Numbered from the stretch's first letter, positions 35,722 through 45,129 are shown. The stretch is 64,000 nucleotides of DNA from Paracoccus sp. JM45 (GCF_003590715.1 NZ_QQVY01000001.1:558001-622000), one strand, 5' to 3'. The notes: generated from the sequence alone by a model not told the origin. Numbers and translations: made by a program.

Positions 35722-36066
35722 ATGATCAAGGGACTGGGTGCCATGGGCGACATGGCCAAGATGATGAAGGCCGCCAAGGAAATGCAGGAAAAGATGGCGC
35801 AGATGCAGGAAGACCTGTCCAGCGTCACCGTCACCGGTGAATCCGGCGCGGGTCTGGTCAAGGCGACCTGCACCGTCAAGGGCGAACTGACCGCACTGGA
35901 AATCGACCCGTCGATCTTCGTGCCCTCGGAAAAAGAGGTGGTCGAGGATCTGATTTTGGCCGCCATCAAAGAGGCGCAGCGCGCCGCCGAAGACAAGATG
36001 CAGGCCGAAATGGGCAAGATGACCGAAGGTCTGGGCCTGCCCGCCGGCATGAAGATGCCCTTCTGA
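35722..36066 (+). CDS. ybaB: YbaB/EbfC nucleoid-associated protein
   Basis: A 114-residue DNA-binding protein of the YbaB/EbfC family. It has the opening helix MIKGLGAMGDMAKMMKAAKEM, the beta-sheet motif VKGELTALEIDPS, and a C-terminal helix rich in Glu, Met and Lys. It forms dimers that coat DNA and influences recombination and expression. It starts 3 bases after dnaX and ends 3 bases before recR, the widely conserved gene order. Confidence 0.93.
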   Translation: MIKGLGAMGDMAKMMKAAKEMQEKMAQMQEDLSSVTVTGESGAGLVKATCTVKGELTALEIDPSIFVPSEKEVVEDLILAAIKEAQRAAEDKMQAEMGKMTEGLGLPAGMKMPF

Positions 36067-36069
36067 TCC

Positions 36070-36669
36070 ATGGCGCAGGGCAGCGACGACATTCAGGCGC
36101 TGATCGCGCTGATGGCGCGGCTGCCCGGGCTTGGGCCGCGCTCGGCCCGCCGCATCGTGCTGCAACTGGTACGCAAGCGCAGCCAGCATATGACCCAGCT
36201 GGCGCAATTGCTTGACCGCGTTGCGGTGAATTCGCGGGAATGCACCATTTGCGGGAATATTACCGACCGCGACGAATGTGTCATCTGCACCGATCCCGCC
36301 CGTGCCACGGGCGAGATTTGCGTGGTGCAGGATGTGGCCGACCTGTGGGCATTGGAACGCGGGCAGGCTTTCAAGGGCCGCTATCACGTTCTTGGCGGCA
36401 CCCTTTCCGCGCTGGATGATATCGGGCCGGACGAATTGGGCATTCCCGCCCTGATTGCCCGCATCCACGAAGACTGCATATCCGAGGTTATTCTGGCCCT
36501 GAACGCCACGGTCGACGGCCAGACAACCGCGCATTATATCGCAGATGCACTGGAAGACAGCGACATCTCGGTCACCGGCCTGGCCCAAGGCGTCCCGATC
36601 GGAGGCGAGCTGGACTATCTTGATGACGGCACCATCACTGCCGCCTTACGGGCCAGACGCCGCATCTGA
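36070..36669 (+). CDS. recR: Recombination protein RecR
   Basis: A 199-residue RecFOR component. It has a helix-hairpin-helix ([16 protein letters not shown]), a C4 zinc finger ([16 protein letters not shown]), a Toprim domain including [12 protein letters not shown], and the C-terminal Walker-like segment [17 protein letters not shown]. It forms a ring that loads RecA at gaps. It is the last gene of dnaX-ybaB-recR, followed by a hairpin terminator. Confidence 0.95.
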   Translation: MAQGSDDIQALIALMARLPGLGPRSARRIVLQLVRKRSQHMTQLAQLLDRVAVNSRECTICGNITDRDECVICTDPARATGEICVVQDVADLWALERGQAFKGRYHVLGGTLSALDDIGPDELGIPALIARIHEDCISEVILALNATVDGQTTAHYIADALEDSDISVTGLAQGVPIGGELDYLDDGTITAALRARRRI

Positions 36670-36670
36670 A

Positions 36671-36695
36671 AAGGGCGGCCAATCAGGCCGCCCTT
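36671..36695. terminator. Bidirectional terminator between recR and hsp20
   Basis: A perfect 10-bp stem (AAGGGCGGCC with GGCCGCCCTT, loop AATCA) begins 2 bases after the recR stop. On the minus strand the hairpin is followed by a short T-run, so it can also stop the hsp20 transcript. Confidence 0.75.
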
Positions 36696-36762
36696 CCGGT
36701 TCTCTGCAACGCTGAACGGGAGTCCGGGGGCAGTCAGCCCCCGGCCATCGCGGGACGCAGGA

Positions 36763-37215
36763 TCAGGCGTCCAGTTTCTCGATCTTGGTCGCGGTCTTGG
36801 CGATCTCGATCCGGCGGGGTTTCAACGCCTCGGGGATCTCGCGCACCAGATCGATGTGCAGCATGCCGTCCAGATGGCTGGCACCGTCAACACGGACATG
36901 GTCGGCCAGAGTGAACTTGCGTTCGAACGCACGGGTGGCAATACCGCGATGCAGATAGGTGCGGGTCTCGTCCTCATCCGCCTTGCGGGCGGACACGATG
37001 ACAGAACCGTCACGCACCTCGACGTTCAGGTCATCGGCACCAAAACCGGCAACAGCAATGGAGATGCGATAGGCATCCTCGCCGGTTTTTTCGATGTTAT
37101 AAGGGGGATAGGTCGGGGCTGCCACATCGGCAGACAGGGTCCGGTCCATCACATCGGCCAGACGGTCGAAACCGATCGAGGCACGATAAAGCGGGGTCAG
37201 GTCAAAATTACGCAT
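36763..37215 (-). CDS. Small heat shock protein, Hsp20/IbpA family
   Basis: A 150-residue alpha-crystallin-domain chaperone. It opens MRNFDLTPLYRASIGFDRL as in IbpA, and the crystallin core (about 40-130) includes YRISIAVAGFGADDLNVEV and the loop ARKADEDE. It holds unfolding proteins for DnaK and ClpB. The ATG at 37215 follows AGGATG-like bases; an upstream in-frame start to 37236 is not needed. It is transcribed toward recR, from which a shared hairpin separates it. Confidence 0.9.
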   Translation of the reverse strand: MRNFDLTPLYRASIGFDRLADVMDRTLSADVAAPTYPPYNIEKTGEDAYRISIAVAGFGADDLNVEVRDGSVIVSARKADEDETRTYLHRGIATRAFERKFTLADHVRVDGASHLDGMLHIDLVREIPEALKPRRIEIAKTATKIEKLDA

Positions 37216-37251
37216 TGGGTCACATCCTGATTTCAAGCGATGTCAACAAAT

Positions 37252-37273
37252 GCCCCCCGTTTTTCGGGCGGGC
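37252..37273 (-). terminator. Candidate terminator after glcDEF
   Basis: On the minus strand GCCCGCCCG can pair with CGGGGGGC (one bulged base) around a five-A loop, followed by ATTTGTTG. It lies 59 bases past the glcF stop and just upstream of the Hsp20 start. Confidence 0.4.
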
Positions 37274-37331
37274 GGTTACCGACGCCATCATGGCCGCCGG
37301 TACAATTGATTTAGGATCGCCCGAGTGCCGT

Positions 37332-38627
37332 TCAAGACCCCAATGATGCAGGTTTTGGCCCACCCGTGGCCCAATCCAGCAGTTCGACCGTATGGACCAC
37401 CGGAATGTCCGTCCCACCGCCGATCTGCATCATACAGCCAATATTGCCTGCCGATATAACCTGCGGCTGCAACGCCTCAAGCGAGACAACCTTGCGGGAT
37501 TTCAGCTGCGACGACAATTCGGGCTGTAGCAGGTTATAGGTCCCGGCCGACCCGCAGCACAGATGCGAATCGGTGGGTTCGACAACACGGTATCCTGCAC
37601 GGGTCAGCAGATCCTTGGGTGCGGATCTGATCTGTTGCCCGTGTTGCAGCGAACAGGCCGAATGATAGGCAACCCGCATCCCCTGCCCCCCGGCCTTTAC
37701 ATTTTCCGGCAACCCCAGCCGGTCCAGAAACTCGGTCACATCGCGGGCCAGTCCGGCGACACGGCGGGCGTCATCCTCCATCGGGTCGCCCTTGAACAGA
37801 TGTCCGTAATCCTTGACCGTCGTCCCGCACCCCGAGGTGTTGATGATGATCGCATCCACCGCGCCCTGCGCCTCGGCGGCCAAAAGGCGGGCGATGCTTT
37901 CGCGGGCACGCCCCCGCGCGTCATCTTCCTGCCCCATATGCAATGTCAGCGCGCCGCAGCAACCGAATTGCGGCGGGATCACCACCTGACATCCCGCCCG
38001 TTGCAGCAACCGGATGGTGGCATCGTTGATATCGGTGTTCAGCGCCCGCTGTGCGCAGCCGATCATCAGCACCACCCGCGCCCGCTGGCGGCCGATGGCC
38101 TGAAATGTCTGACCGGTATCGTTGCGGCTGACAGGCGGCACTTTGGCGGGGGCCATGTCCAGCATCGCCCGCAAACGCGCATCTGGCATCAGCCGCTTGA
38201 AGGGTTGCGCCAGTTTGGCCCCCCTTAACGCCCAGCGGAAACGGCGCGGATAGGGAACCACCGATTTCAACAACCAGCGCAGCGCACGATCGCGCCACGG
38301 GCGGCGATAGGTTGCCTGAATATGGCTACGAGCATGATCGACCAGATGGGCGTAATTCACCCCTGACGGACAGGTGGTCATACAGCTAAGACAGCTGAGG
38401 CAGCGGTCGATATGCTTGACCGTCTTTTCATCTGCAGGACGGCCGGATTCCAGCATATCCTTGATCAGATAGATGCGACCGCGCGGGCTGTCCAATTCGT
38501 CGCCCAGCACCTGATAGGTCGGACAGGTTGCCGTGCAGAACCCGCAATGCACACAGCTGCGCAGGATCTTGTTGGAATGCGCGGTGGCGGGGTCTGTCAG
38601 CTGTTCGGGCGTGAAACTGGTCTGCAT
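37332..38627 (-). CDS. glcF: Glycolate oxidase iron-sulfur subunit
   Basis: A 431-residue subunit with two 4Fe-4S motifs: CVHCGFCTATC (Cys 25, 28, 31 and 35) and CLSCLSCMTTC (Cys 76, 79, 82 and 86). Two CCG-type cysteine-rich domains follow (QFGCCGALTLH and SHLCCGSAGTY). It passes electrons from the GlcD/GlcE flavoproteins to the quinone pool when glycolate is oxidised to glyoxylate. Its ATG overlaps the glcE stop by four bases. It is the last gene of glcDEF. Confidence 0.94.
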   Translation of the reverse strand: MQTSFTPEQLTDPATAHSNKILRSCVHCGFCTATCPTYQVLGDELDSPRGRIYLIKDMLESGRPADEKTVKHIDRCLSCLSCMTTCPSGVNYAHLVDHARSHIQATYRRPWRDRALRWLLKSVVPYPRRFRWALRGAKLAQPFKRLMPDARLRAMLDMAPAKVPPVSRNDTGQTFQAIGRQRARVVLMIGCAQRALNTDINDATIRLLQRAGCQVVIPPQFGCCGALTLHMGQEDDARGRARESIARLLAAEAQGAVDAIIINTSGCGTTVKDYGHLFKGDPMEDDARRVAGLARDVTEFLDRLGLPENVKAGGQGMRVAYHSACSLQHGQQIRSAPKDLLTRAGYRVVEPTDSHLCCGSAGTYNLLQPELSSQLKSRKVVSLEALQPQVISAGNIGCMMQIGGGTDIPVVHTVELLDWATGGPKPASLGS

Positions 38628-39661
38628 CAATGCGTTCCCTGAAAAATACCGCGCGGGTCAAAGCGGGCGCGCAGATCGCGCTCAATCCGCGCGGCGACCG
38701 GATGCGGTGCGGGCAGGATTGCGGGGCCATCCCCGCGAATGCGCCGCGCATGCCCTGAAAAACGCGGCAAATCGGGCAAGCTGCCCTGCGGCAGGCAAAC
38801 ATGGATCAACGCGCCGCCCCAATCCAGTGACAGGGGTACGGGCAGACGGGACAATAACGCCGCCGCTTCCGACGGGCGGCAGATGATCCGCCAAAGGTCG
38901 CCACCAGCCGCCGCCGGTTCCAGCTGTGGCCACGGGTTACCCTGCATCTGCGTGACGGTGCCGAAACCGCCCAAGCGGTCTGACAGGGCCGCGGCGCGGC
39001 TGGCAACGGATGCGGCCAACCCCTCCAGCCGGATCAGCGTGCCATGGGCCGGATGCCATGCTGCGGCGCTGACATCGAAGGGACCGCCAAGCGCCTCTGA
39101 CAAGGCGGGAACAGCCATTGCCGGATCCAGATCCGCCAATTGCAGCGTTGTGCACGCCTGCGGCAGTGGCGTCGTGCGGAATGACAGTTCGGTCAGTGCG
39201 CCCAAAGTGCCACGGCTGCCCGCCATCAGCTTGACCAGATCATATCCGGTGACATTCTTCATCACCCGCCCGCCATTACGGACCACCTGCCCTTGGCCGT
39301 CCACAAAGCGCACCCCGATCAGCGCGTCACGCGCTGCGCCCGACAGTACACGACGCGGGCCGGATGCATTGGCCGCAGCCACGCCGCCGATGGTGGACCC
39401 TTCCAGTGCCGAAGGCTCGAAGCCCAGCATCTGGCCCTCGGCGGCAAGGGTCTGGTTCACCTCGGCCAGCGGGGTTCCGGCGCGGACGACCAAGGTCAGC
39501 GCCTCGGGTTCGTAAAGGGTGATGCCGCTTAGGCCGGTCATATCAAGCCGTGCACCCTGCCCTTCGTCCGGCCACAGGCGCGTGCCGCCGCCGGTGATGG
39601 ATAAGGGGCCGGTGGCGTCGCGGATTGCTTCGGCAACTTGGGTTTCGGTGTCAGGCCGCAT
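38627..39661 (-). CDS. glcE: Glycolate oxidase FAD-binding subunit
   Basis: A 344-residue VAO-type flavoprotein. It has an N-terminal FAD domain (SITGGGTRL, then TLVVRAGTPLAEVNQTL, then STIGGVAAANASGPRR) and a shorter cap domain than GlcD, as usual for GlcE. It overlaps glcD by 11 bases and glcF by one to four bases, so the three subunits are co-translated. Confidence 0.92.
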   Translation of the reverse strand: MRPDTETQVAEAIRDATGPLSITGGGTRLWPDEGQGARLDMTGLSGITLYEPEALTLVVRAGTPLAEVNQTLAAEGQMLGFEPSALEGSTIGGVAAANASGPRRVLSGAARDALIGVRFVDGQGQVVRNGGRVMKNVTGYDLVKLMAGSRGTLGALTELSFRTTPLPQACTTLQLADLDPAMAVPALSEALGGPFDVSAAAWHPAHGTLIRLEGLAASVASRAAALSDRLGGFGTVTQMQGNPWPQLEPAAAGGDLWRIICRPSEAAALLSRLPVPLSLDWGGALIHVCLPQGSLPDLPRFSGHARRIRGDGPAILPAPHPVAARIERDLRARFDPRGIFQGTH

Positions 39662-41114
39662 CTGGTGCCTTGCTGTTCAAGCGCCGTTCGCGGCGGGGGG
39701 CGGAAACGCCCAAGGGAAAGACCTTGGCCGCATTCAGCAGCCAATGCGGGTCAAAGGCGTCCTTGACCCGCATCTGCGCCTCAAGATCAGGGGGATCGAA
39801 TTGCACGCCCATCAAGTCGCGCTTTTCGATGCCCACACCATGTTCACCGGTCAGACAGCCGCCGACCTGCACGCAAAGGCGCATGATGTCGGCGCCAATC
39901 GCCTCGGCCTTGTCCAGATCACCGGGGGTGTTGGCGTCATAGATGATCAGCGGGTGCATATTCCCGTCGCCTGCGTGAAAGACATTGGCGACCGTCATGC
40001 CGTATTGCTGCGACAGATCGCCGATGCCAGCCAGAACCTTTGGCAGCGCCGTCACCGGAATCGTGCCGTCCAGACAGATGTAATCACCCAGCTGACCCAT
40101 CGCGCCAAAGGCCGATTTACGGCCCAGCCAGATACGGCGGGCCTCATCCTCGGACCGGCTTTCGCGGAATTCGACCGGATCGAAGCCTTGGGCGATGTCG
40201 CGGATCAGAGACAGCTGTTCGTCGATTTCGGGGGCAGTGCCTTCCACCTCGACGATCAGCAAAGCTTCGCAGTCGGGATAGCCTGCTTTGGCATGTTCCT
40301 CGGTCGCGCGGATGCAGGGACGGTCCATGAATTCGATGGCAACGGGGATAACACCGGCGCGGATGATCGCAGCGACGCATGCCCCCGCAGATTCGCTGCT
40401 GTCAAAGCCGATCAGAACAGGGCGTGCGCCAGCGGGGCGGGGCAGGATACGCAAGGTCGCCTCGGTCACGATGCCCATCTGGCCTTCGGACCCGCAGATG
40501 ACGCCCAACAGGTCCAGCCCACCGGATTCGCCCATCGGACCGCCCAGTTCGACCACGCTGCCATCCATCAAGACCATCGTGACGCCCAGCAGGTTATTCG
40601 TCGTGACCCCGTATTTCAGACAATGCGCCCCGCCGGAATTCATGGCGATATTGCCCCCGATCGCACAAGCCAGCTGGCTGGAGGGATCGGGCGCATAGAA
40701 AAAACCCAACCCCTCGACCGCCGTCGAAACAGAGAGGTTCGTCCGCCCCGCCTGCACACGGATCAGCCTGTCCTGCGGCGACACCTCCAGCACCTGCGTC
40801 ATGCGCGACAGCCCGATGACCACCGAATCCGCCGTCGGCATCGACCCGCCTGCAAGGCTGGTCCCTGCCCCGCGCGGCACCACCGGTACCTGCATGTCAT
40901 GACAAAGGGCCAGCAGGCGCGACACCTGTCGGGTGGTTTGTGGCAAAACAACCGCCAGCGGCGTACAGCGATAGGCGGAAAGGGCATCGCATTCATAGGC
41001 CCGCGTTTCTGCGGGATCGTCGATCACCGCATCGGGCAAGGCGTCGCGCAACCTTGCGACAATCGCATCACGATGCGCCAGAACGGACGCATCGGGTTGT
41101 GGCATCTGCATCAT
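39651..41114 (-). CDS. glcD: Glycolate oxidase catalytic FAD subunit
   Basis: A 487-residue FAD oxidase/dehydrogenase. The FAD-binding half contains VVPRGAGTSLAGG and CAIGGNIAMNSGGAHCLKYG. The C-terminal cap ends with the FAD-linked oxidase histidine region GNMHPLIIYD and CLTGEHGVGIEKRD. It oxidises glycolate, and possibly D-lactate, to the 2-oxoacid. GGGAGGAG lies close upstream of the ATG. It is the first gene of glcDEF and diverges from DUF599. Confidence 0.94.
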   Translation of the reverse strand: MMQMPQPDASVLAHRDAIVARLRDALPDAVIDDPAETRAYECDALSAYRCTPLAVVLPQTTRQVSRLLALCHDMQVPVVPRGAGTSLAGGSMPTADSVVIGLSRMTQVLEVSPQDRLIRVQAGRTNLSVSTAVEGLGFFYAPDPSSQLACAIGGNIAMNSGGAHCLKYGVTTNNLLGVTMVLMDGSVVELGGPMGESGGLDLLGVICGSEGQMGIVTEATLRILPRPAGARPVLIGFDSSESAGACVAAIIRAGVIPVAIEFMDRPCIRATEEHAKAGYPDCEALLIVEVEGTAPEIDEQLSLIRDIAQGFDPVEFRESRSEDEARRIWLGRKSAFGAMGQLGDYICLDGTIPVTALPKVLAGIGDLSQQYGMTVANVFHAGDGNMHPLIIYDANTPGDLDKAEAIGADIMRLCVQVGGCLTGEHGVGIEKRDLMGVQFDPPDLEAQMRVKDAFDPHWLLNAAKVFPLGVSAPRRERRLNSKAPDAA

Positions 41115-41202
41115 GGCCGGTTCTCCTCCCTGCCGATGACGACCACGATAGAACCGCGATCTTGGGCTTTCAAGCGCCGTGAAGCGGTCTTAAAGTCAGC
41201 CC

Positions 41203-41967
41203 ATGAATCCGCTTGATCTGATCACATCCCACCCGCCCGCATTGCGCGATCTGATCGCGATACTGATGCTGTTTGCCGCATGGTTCGGCATCGGATGGTT
41301 CACCGAAAACCCGCCTGCGGGGCGGCCGTCGGTTTCGGTCCTGATGACACGGTTCCGGCATGAATGGATGCGCCAGTTCGTCACCCGTGAGCCGCGCATT
41401 TTCGACGGCAATATCCTGTCCAGCCTGCGCGAGGGGACGGCCTTTTTCGCATCGGCCTGCATGATTGCCACGGGCGGGTTGCTGGCACTGATCGGCAATG
41501 CCGAACGCCTGCGCGGCATCGCCGTCGAATTGGAGTTCAACCCGACCACCGAAACCGGCTGGGAATTGCGCCTGCTGGTGACGATGTTCTTTATCGTCAA
41601 TGCTTTCCTGAAATTCGTCTGGGCGCACCGGTTGTTCGGCTATTGCGCGGTCATCATGGCCTCGGTCCCCAATAATGCCGCCCACCCCGAGGCGGATAAC
41701 CGTGCCCTGCAGGCCGGTGACCTGAACATCACCGCAGCCCGCAGCTTTAACGCCGGATTGCGCAGCGTCTATTTCGCCCTCGGGTCGCTGGGATGGCTGG
41801 GCGGTGCATGGGCACTGATGGTGGGAACCGCCATCGTGTTGTGGATCACATGGCGGCGCGAATTCAATTCGACCTCGCGCAGGGTTATTCTGCGGGCGCT
41901 GCCACCGGCTGTCCTTTCCGATCCTGACGCAGTGCAAAAGTCCAGGCCACAGCCCCCGCAAGCGTAA
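41203..41967 (+). CDS. DUF599 family membrane protein
   Basis: A 254-residue protein with four hydrophobic segments (roughly 15-32, 80-100, 124-145 and 188-210) and the DUF599 arrangement WFTENPPAGRPSVSVLMTRFRHEWM then GNILSSLREGTAFFASA. The function of the family is unknown. Its last 83 bases run antisense to the C-terminus of the MFS gene. It diverges from glcD over 88 bases, so a shared control region is possible. Confidence 0.8.
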   Translation: MNPLDLITSHPPALRDLIAILMLFAAWFGIGWFTENPPAGRPSVSVLMTRFRHEWMRQFVTREPRIFDGNILSSLREGTAFFASACMIATGGLLALIGNAERLRGIAVELEFNPTTETGWELRLLVTMFFIVNAFLKFVWAHRLFGYCAVIMASVPNNAAHPEADNRALQAGDLNITAARSFNAGLRSVYFALGSLGWLGGAWALMVGTAIVLWITWRREFNSTSRRVILRALPPAVLSDPDAVQKSRPQPPQA

Positions 41968-43072
41968 GCATCACGCCGACCACCCCCGGCGCACGCCAGC
42001 CCCAACCGGCGGCCAGCGCCAGACCGGCCAGAAACGGCCCCAGCGCATTGGCTGCATTGAAAGCCGCGTGATTCATCGCCGCAGCCATGCTTTGGGCCGA
42101 CCCCGCCACATCCATCAACCGCGTTTGCAGCGGAATGACCAGACCTGCGCCCGCCGCGATCAGAAATGACGACAGCACCATCATCTGCCAGTTCCCGACA
42201 GCAAGGGCCGCAAAGGCCTGCGTCAGGGCCATGGCGGCAAGGCTGATATAGGCGGCGCGATTGATGCCCAAAGCCTCGGTCATGCGGCCGGCGCCCCATG
42301 TGCCAAGCGTGCCGCCGATCCCGAAGACCGCCAGCGTCAGCGGCACGACAAAGCCCGGACCATCGGTCGTCGCCAGAATCGCCGCTGTCATAAAGGCATA
42401 GACCGAAAATAAGCCGCCAAAGCCGATGGCACCGACCGCCAGCGTCCACAGCACACGCGGATTGCGCAATGCCTGCAATTCATCCCAAGGACGCGCATCC
42501 GGATTGCCCCCCACGCGCGGGGCGAATTTCAGAATGGCCCAGGCCGAGGCCAGCGCGATTACCCCCGGCAAGGCAAATCCGAACCGCCAGCCGATGCTTT
42601 GCCCCATCCAGCCTGCCAGTGGAACGCCGACGATATTGGCAATGGTCAAACCCAGCAGGACCTGCGCGGCACCGCGTGCGCGCTTGCCCGGCGGCAAGGC
42701 ATCAGCCGCATAAAGCATCGCCACGCCCAGAAATCCGCCATGCGGCAAACCGGCCAGAAAGCGCATCCCTGTCAGCGCGGCAAGCCCCGGCATCAGCGCC
42801 GCCAGCAAATTGACCAGCCCGTAAAATGCCATCAGCGCCGCCAGATAGCGACGGCGCGGCAGCTTGGCGCCGATGATCGACGTCACAGGCGCACCGACAA
42901 CAACCCCTAAGGCATAGGCGCTGATAACATGCCCCGCCTGCGGATCGGTCAGTGCCAGATCGGCCGCGAAATAGGGCAGCAATCCCATGGCCGCGAATTC
43001 GGACGTGCCGATGGCGAATGCACCAAGCGACAGCGACAGGATCGCTGCGCGAAAATCAGTGGTCTGGGTCAT
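41885..43072 (-). CDS. MFS transporter, AraJ/YdhP-like efflux family
   Basis: A 395-residue major facilitator with about 12 hydrophobic helices. It begins MTQTTDFRAAILSLSLGAFAIGTSEF, typical of the AraJ/NepI/Cml-like DHA1 subgroup, with the motif A region GAKLPRRRYL. It probably exports a small organic molecule; the substrate is unknown. The ATG at 43072 fits the family N-terminus better than one 22 codons upstream. Its 3' end overlaps the DUF599 gene by 83 bases in antisense. Confidence 0.85.
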   Translation of the reverse strand: MTQTTDFRAAILSLSLGAFAIGTSEFAAMGLLPYFAADLALTDPQAGHVISAYALGVVVGAPVTSIIGAKLPRRRYLAALMAFYGLVNLLAALMPGLAALTGMRFLAGLPHGGFLGVAMLYAADALPPGKRARGAAQVLLGLTIANIVGVPLAGWMGQSIGWRFGFALPGVIALASAWAILKFAPRVGGNPDARPWDELQALRNPRVLWTLAVGAIGFGGLFSVYAFMTAAILATTDGPGFVVPLTLAVFGIGGTLGTWGAGRMTEALGINRAAYISLAAMALTQAFAALAVGNWQMMVLSSFLIAAGAGLVIPLQTRLMDVAGSAQSMAAAMNHAAFNAANALGPFLAGLALAAGWGWRAPGVVGVMLTLAGAVAWTFALRQDRKGQPVAAPAE

Positions 43073-43181
43073 AGAAACGGTCCTGCACGCGTGACAAGGG
43101 CTTTGTTCCCAAACACCAGCTTGACCGTCATTTGGCAAGCGGTCCGGACGCAGGTCAGGATTGCAGGTTGTGCATGTTGCC

Positions 43182-43580
43182 TTAAAGCATGCCCCGTTTG
43201 ACCATCACCCACAGCGCCACGGCGACCAGAACCAGAAAACCCAGCACAATCGACGCACTAAATCCGATGGCCCGCCCCTGCCAGCGCGAAATCTCGCCCA
43301 AAGGGCGCAGATGGGCGATCAGGGCGGCATGATCACGGGCCGCATCTTCCAGTGACAGCTGACGGGCAACTTTCGGTTGCCCTGCCAGATGTCCGGCCTT
43401 GGCCAGACGTGCGGCGCGGCGGCGAAGGCGGGCGGGCAAGGCACCCCCGCGGCGGCGCACCATCTGCAACAAGGGTGGCCGTTCACCGCGCCTTGCACCG
43501 CCAAAGCGCGATGCCATCAGGATCGCCACTTCATCGGCCATGGCGGGAATATCTTCGAAACTTATCGGCGTGTTCGTCAT
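43182..43580 (-). CDS. Uncharacterised protein with C-terminal membrane helix
   Basis: A 132-residue protein, MTNTPISFEDIPAMADEV at the start. A basic central region (RRRGGALPARLRRRAARLAKAGH) precedes one C-terminal transmembrane segment (about 108-128, FSASIVLGFLVLVAVALWVMV) and a short KRGML tail. It looks like a tail-anchored protein. I do not recognise a family. The ribosome site is weak. It diverges from the esterase across 54 bases. Confidence 0.6.
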   Translation of the reverse strand: MTNTPISFEDIPAMADEVAILMASRFGGARRGERPPLLQMVRRRGGALPARLRRRAARLAKAGHLAGQPKVARQLSLEDAARDHAALIAHLRPLGEISRWQGRAIGFSASIVLGFLVLVAVALWVMVKRGML

Positions 43581-43634
43581 ATCGGCACGATAGACGGGAT
43601 GGCAGCGACGCGCCAGACGCTCTAGAGTATTCGG

Positions 43635-44417
43635 ATGAAGCTTCATCATGACACATTCGGGCCGGAAAGCGGCCTGCCCGTCCTGCTGGTTCATGGCCTT
43701 TACGGTCAGGGCCGGAATCTGGGTGCACAGGCACGCAAGCTGGCCGAAAGCCGCCGCGTCGTCACCGTCGATCTTCGCAATCATGGCGACAGTCCGCATG
43801 ATGCGGATGCCAGCTATGCCGCGCTGGCCGCCGATCTGGCCGGAATGATCACCGATTTTGGCGGTCGCGTCGATCTGGTCGGGCATTCGATGGGCGGCAA
43901 GGCCGCAATGGTGCTGGCGCTGACCCATCCCGACATGGTGCGGCGGCTGGCGATCATGGATATCGCGCCTGTCGCCTATGACCACGACCAGACGCGGTTT
44001 GTCGATGCGATGCAGGGCCTGGATCTGACGCAGGTCACGCGGCGCAGTCAAGCCAATGCAATGCTGGCCGATGTCGTGCGCGACAATGGAACCCGCGCGT
44101 TTTTGTTGCAGAACCTTGATCTGAAGTCAGACCCGCATGGCTGGCGGCTGAATCTGGATGCCTTGCGGCAGTATATGCCGCAGATCGTGGGCTGGCCCGA
44201 TGGCCTTCCAAAGGCCGGATTTGGCGGCAAAACCTTGGCACTTCGCGGCGCATTGTCCGATTACGTGACCGAAGCGGGTGAAGACGCCCTGCGCGAGTAT
44301 TTTCCACAGGTCCGTATCGTCACACTGAAAAACACCGGCCATTGGCTGCACGCCGAACAGCCCGAGGCTGTGGCAGAAACATTGGTGGCCTTCTTCGGTG
44401 ATGGCAGCGGCGATTAG
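43635..44417 (+). CDS. Alpha/beta hydrolase (YbfF-like esterase)
   Basis: A 260-residue soluble hydrolase. The oxyanion region is VHGLYGQGRNLG, the nucleophile elbow GHSMGG (Ser about 85), and the catalytic His region NTGHWLHAEQP; the Asp is probably in ALRGALSDYV. RNHGDSPHD matches E. coli YbfF and ABHD11. It likely cleaves short acyl or thioesters. Its TAG overlaps the stop of the convergent lipoprotein gene (TTAG shared). Confidence 0.87.
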   Translation: MKLHHDTFGPESGLPVLLVHGLYGQGRNLGAQARKLAESRRVVTVDLRNHGDSPHDADASYAALAADLAGMITDFGGRVDLVGHSMGGKAAMVLALTHPDMVRRLAIMDIAPVAYDHDQTRFVDAMQGLDLTQVTRRSQANAMLADVVRDNGTRAFLLQNLDLKSDPHGWRLNLDALRQYMPQIVGWPDGLPKAGFGGKTLALRGALSDYVTEAGEDALREYFPQVRIVTLKNTGHWLHAEQPEAVAETLVAFFGDGSGD

Positions 44418-44719
44418 GCGCGGCAGTCCAGATCAACGCGGGCCACGGCGGATGCCGCATGGGCCTGCGTTGTCATGCTGGCAGGGCTGACCGCACATCC
44501 GGTGGCCTGTTCGGCAGCACGGACCATCTGCATCGGCAGATCAGCCCGCGCGCTGCGCCGCACATTGTCCAGACGGATGATCTGCGCCTCATCCTCGCGC
44601 TGGAAAACGGCGAAACGCAGGCTGTCCACGACCACGTCATGCCTTATAGCCCCCCTGAAATCTAGTGAGGGCGAGGCACAGCCCGCAAGGGCAAGGATGA
44701 TCAAGGGAATCAGGCGCAT
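44414..44719 (-). CDS. Small putative lipoprotein
   Basis: A 101-residue protein with a type II signal: MRLIPLIILALAGCASPS, with lipidation cysteine about residue 14 and S rather than D after CAS-P. The mature part is small and acidic to neutral, with a pair of cysteines near the end (GCAVSP and LDCRA) that could form a disulfide. The ATG at 44719 is the better start; a TTG lies 30 bases upstream. Function is unknown. It is downstream of zapA on the same strand and converges on the esterase. Confidence 0.65.
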   Translation of the reverse strand: MRLIPLIILALAGCASPSLDFRGAIRHDVVVDSLRFAVFQREDEAQIIRLDNVRRSARADLPMQMVRAAEQATGCAVSPASMTTQAHAASAVARVDLDCRA

Positions 44720-44753
44720 CCCGAAGAACTGCCTGAAAATCCTTAACAACCGG

Positions 44754-45128
44754 TTAAGATGCGGGGTCGCCCTGACGCTGTTCTTCCAGCCGGTCGGCCA
44801 GCGATTCAGCGCGGGCCGCCATTTCGGCCATCGCCTCTTTCAGGTCAGAAGGAATGACCGGAACCTCGACCCTTGGCGGGTTCGACTGCAGGCGCGTGAT
44901 GTGGCGTTCGGCCTTTTCGGCACGATCCTGCAATGTCGCATAATGATCGGCCAGCATCAGTCCGGCCAGCAACAGCAAACGCGGTTCGGGCACGCGGCCT
45001 GCTTGCTGCAGGATTTCCTGGGCTTCCCCGTCCAGCAGTTGGGCCGCACGTTTCAGCAAAGCCTCTTCGCCGTCCTGTGCGCCGACGCGGTATTCTTTGT
45101 GTCCGATGGTGAATTCAACCTCGGCCAT
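44754..45128 (-). CDS. zapA: Cell division protein ZapA
   Basis: A 124-residue protein with an N-terminal ZapA fold (MAEVEFTIGHKEYRVGAQDGEE) and a C-terminal coiled-coil (LKEAMAEMAARAESLADRLEEQ). It cross-links FtsZ filaments at the division ring. AAGGG lies close to the ATG. It begins one base after the stop of a coiled-coil gene, indicating a joint role. Confidence 0.88.
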   Translation of the reverse strand: MAEVEFTIGHKEYRVGAQDGEEALLKRAAQLLDGEAQEILQQAGRVPEPRLLLLAGLMLADHYATLQDRAEKAERHITRLQSNPPRVEVPVIPSDLKEAMAEMAARAESLADRLEEQRQGDPAS

Positions 45129-45129
45129 A

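Noticed and set aside
33931..36588. 885-codon open frame on the minus strand opposite dnaX-ybaB-recR
   Set aside because: It is a shadow of three strongly recognisable genes. Its composition (runs of His, Gln, Arg and Gly) is typical of antisense frames in GC-rich DNA.
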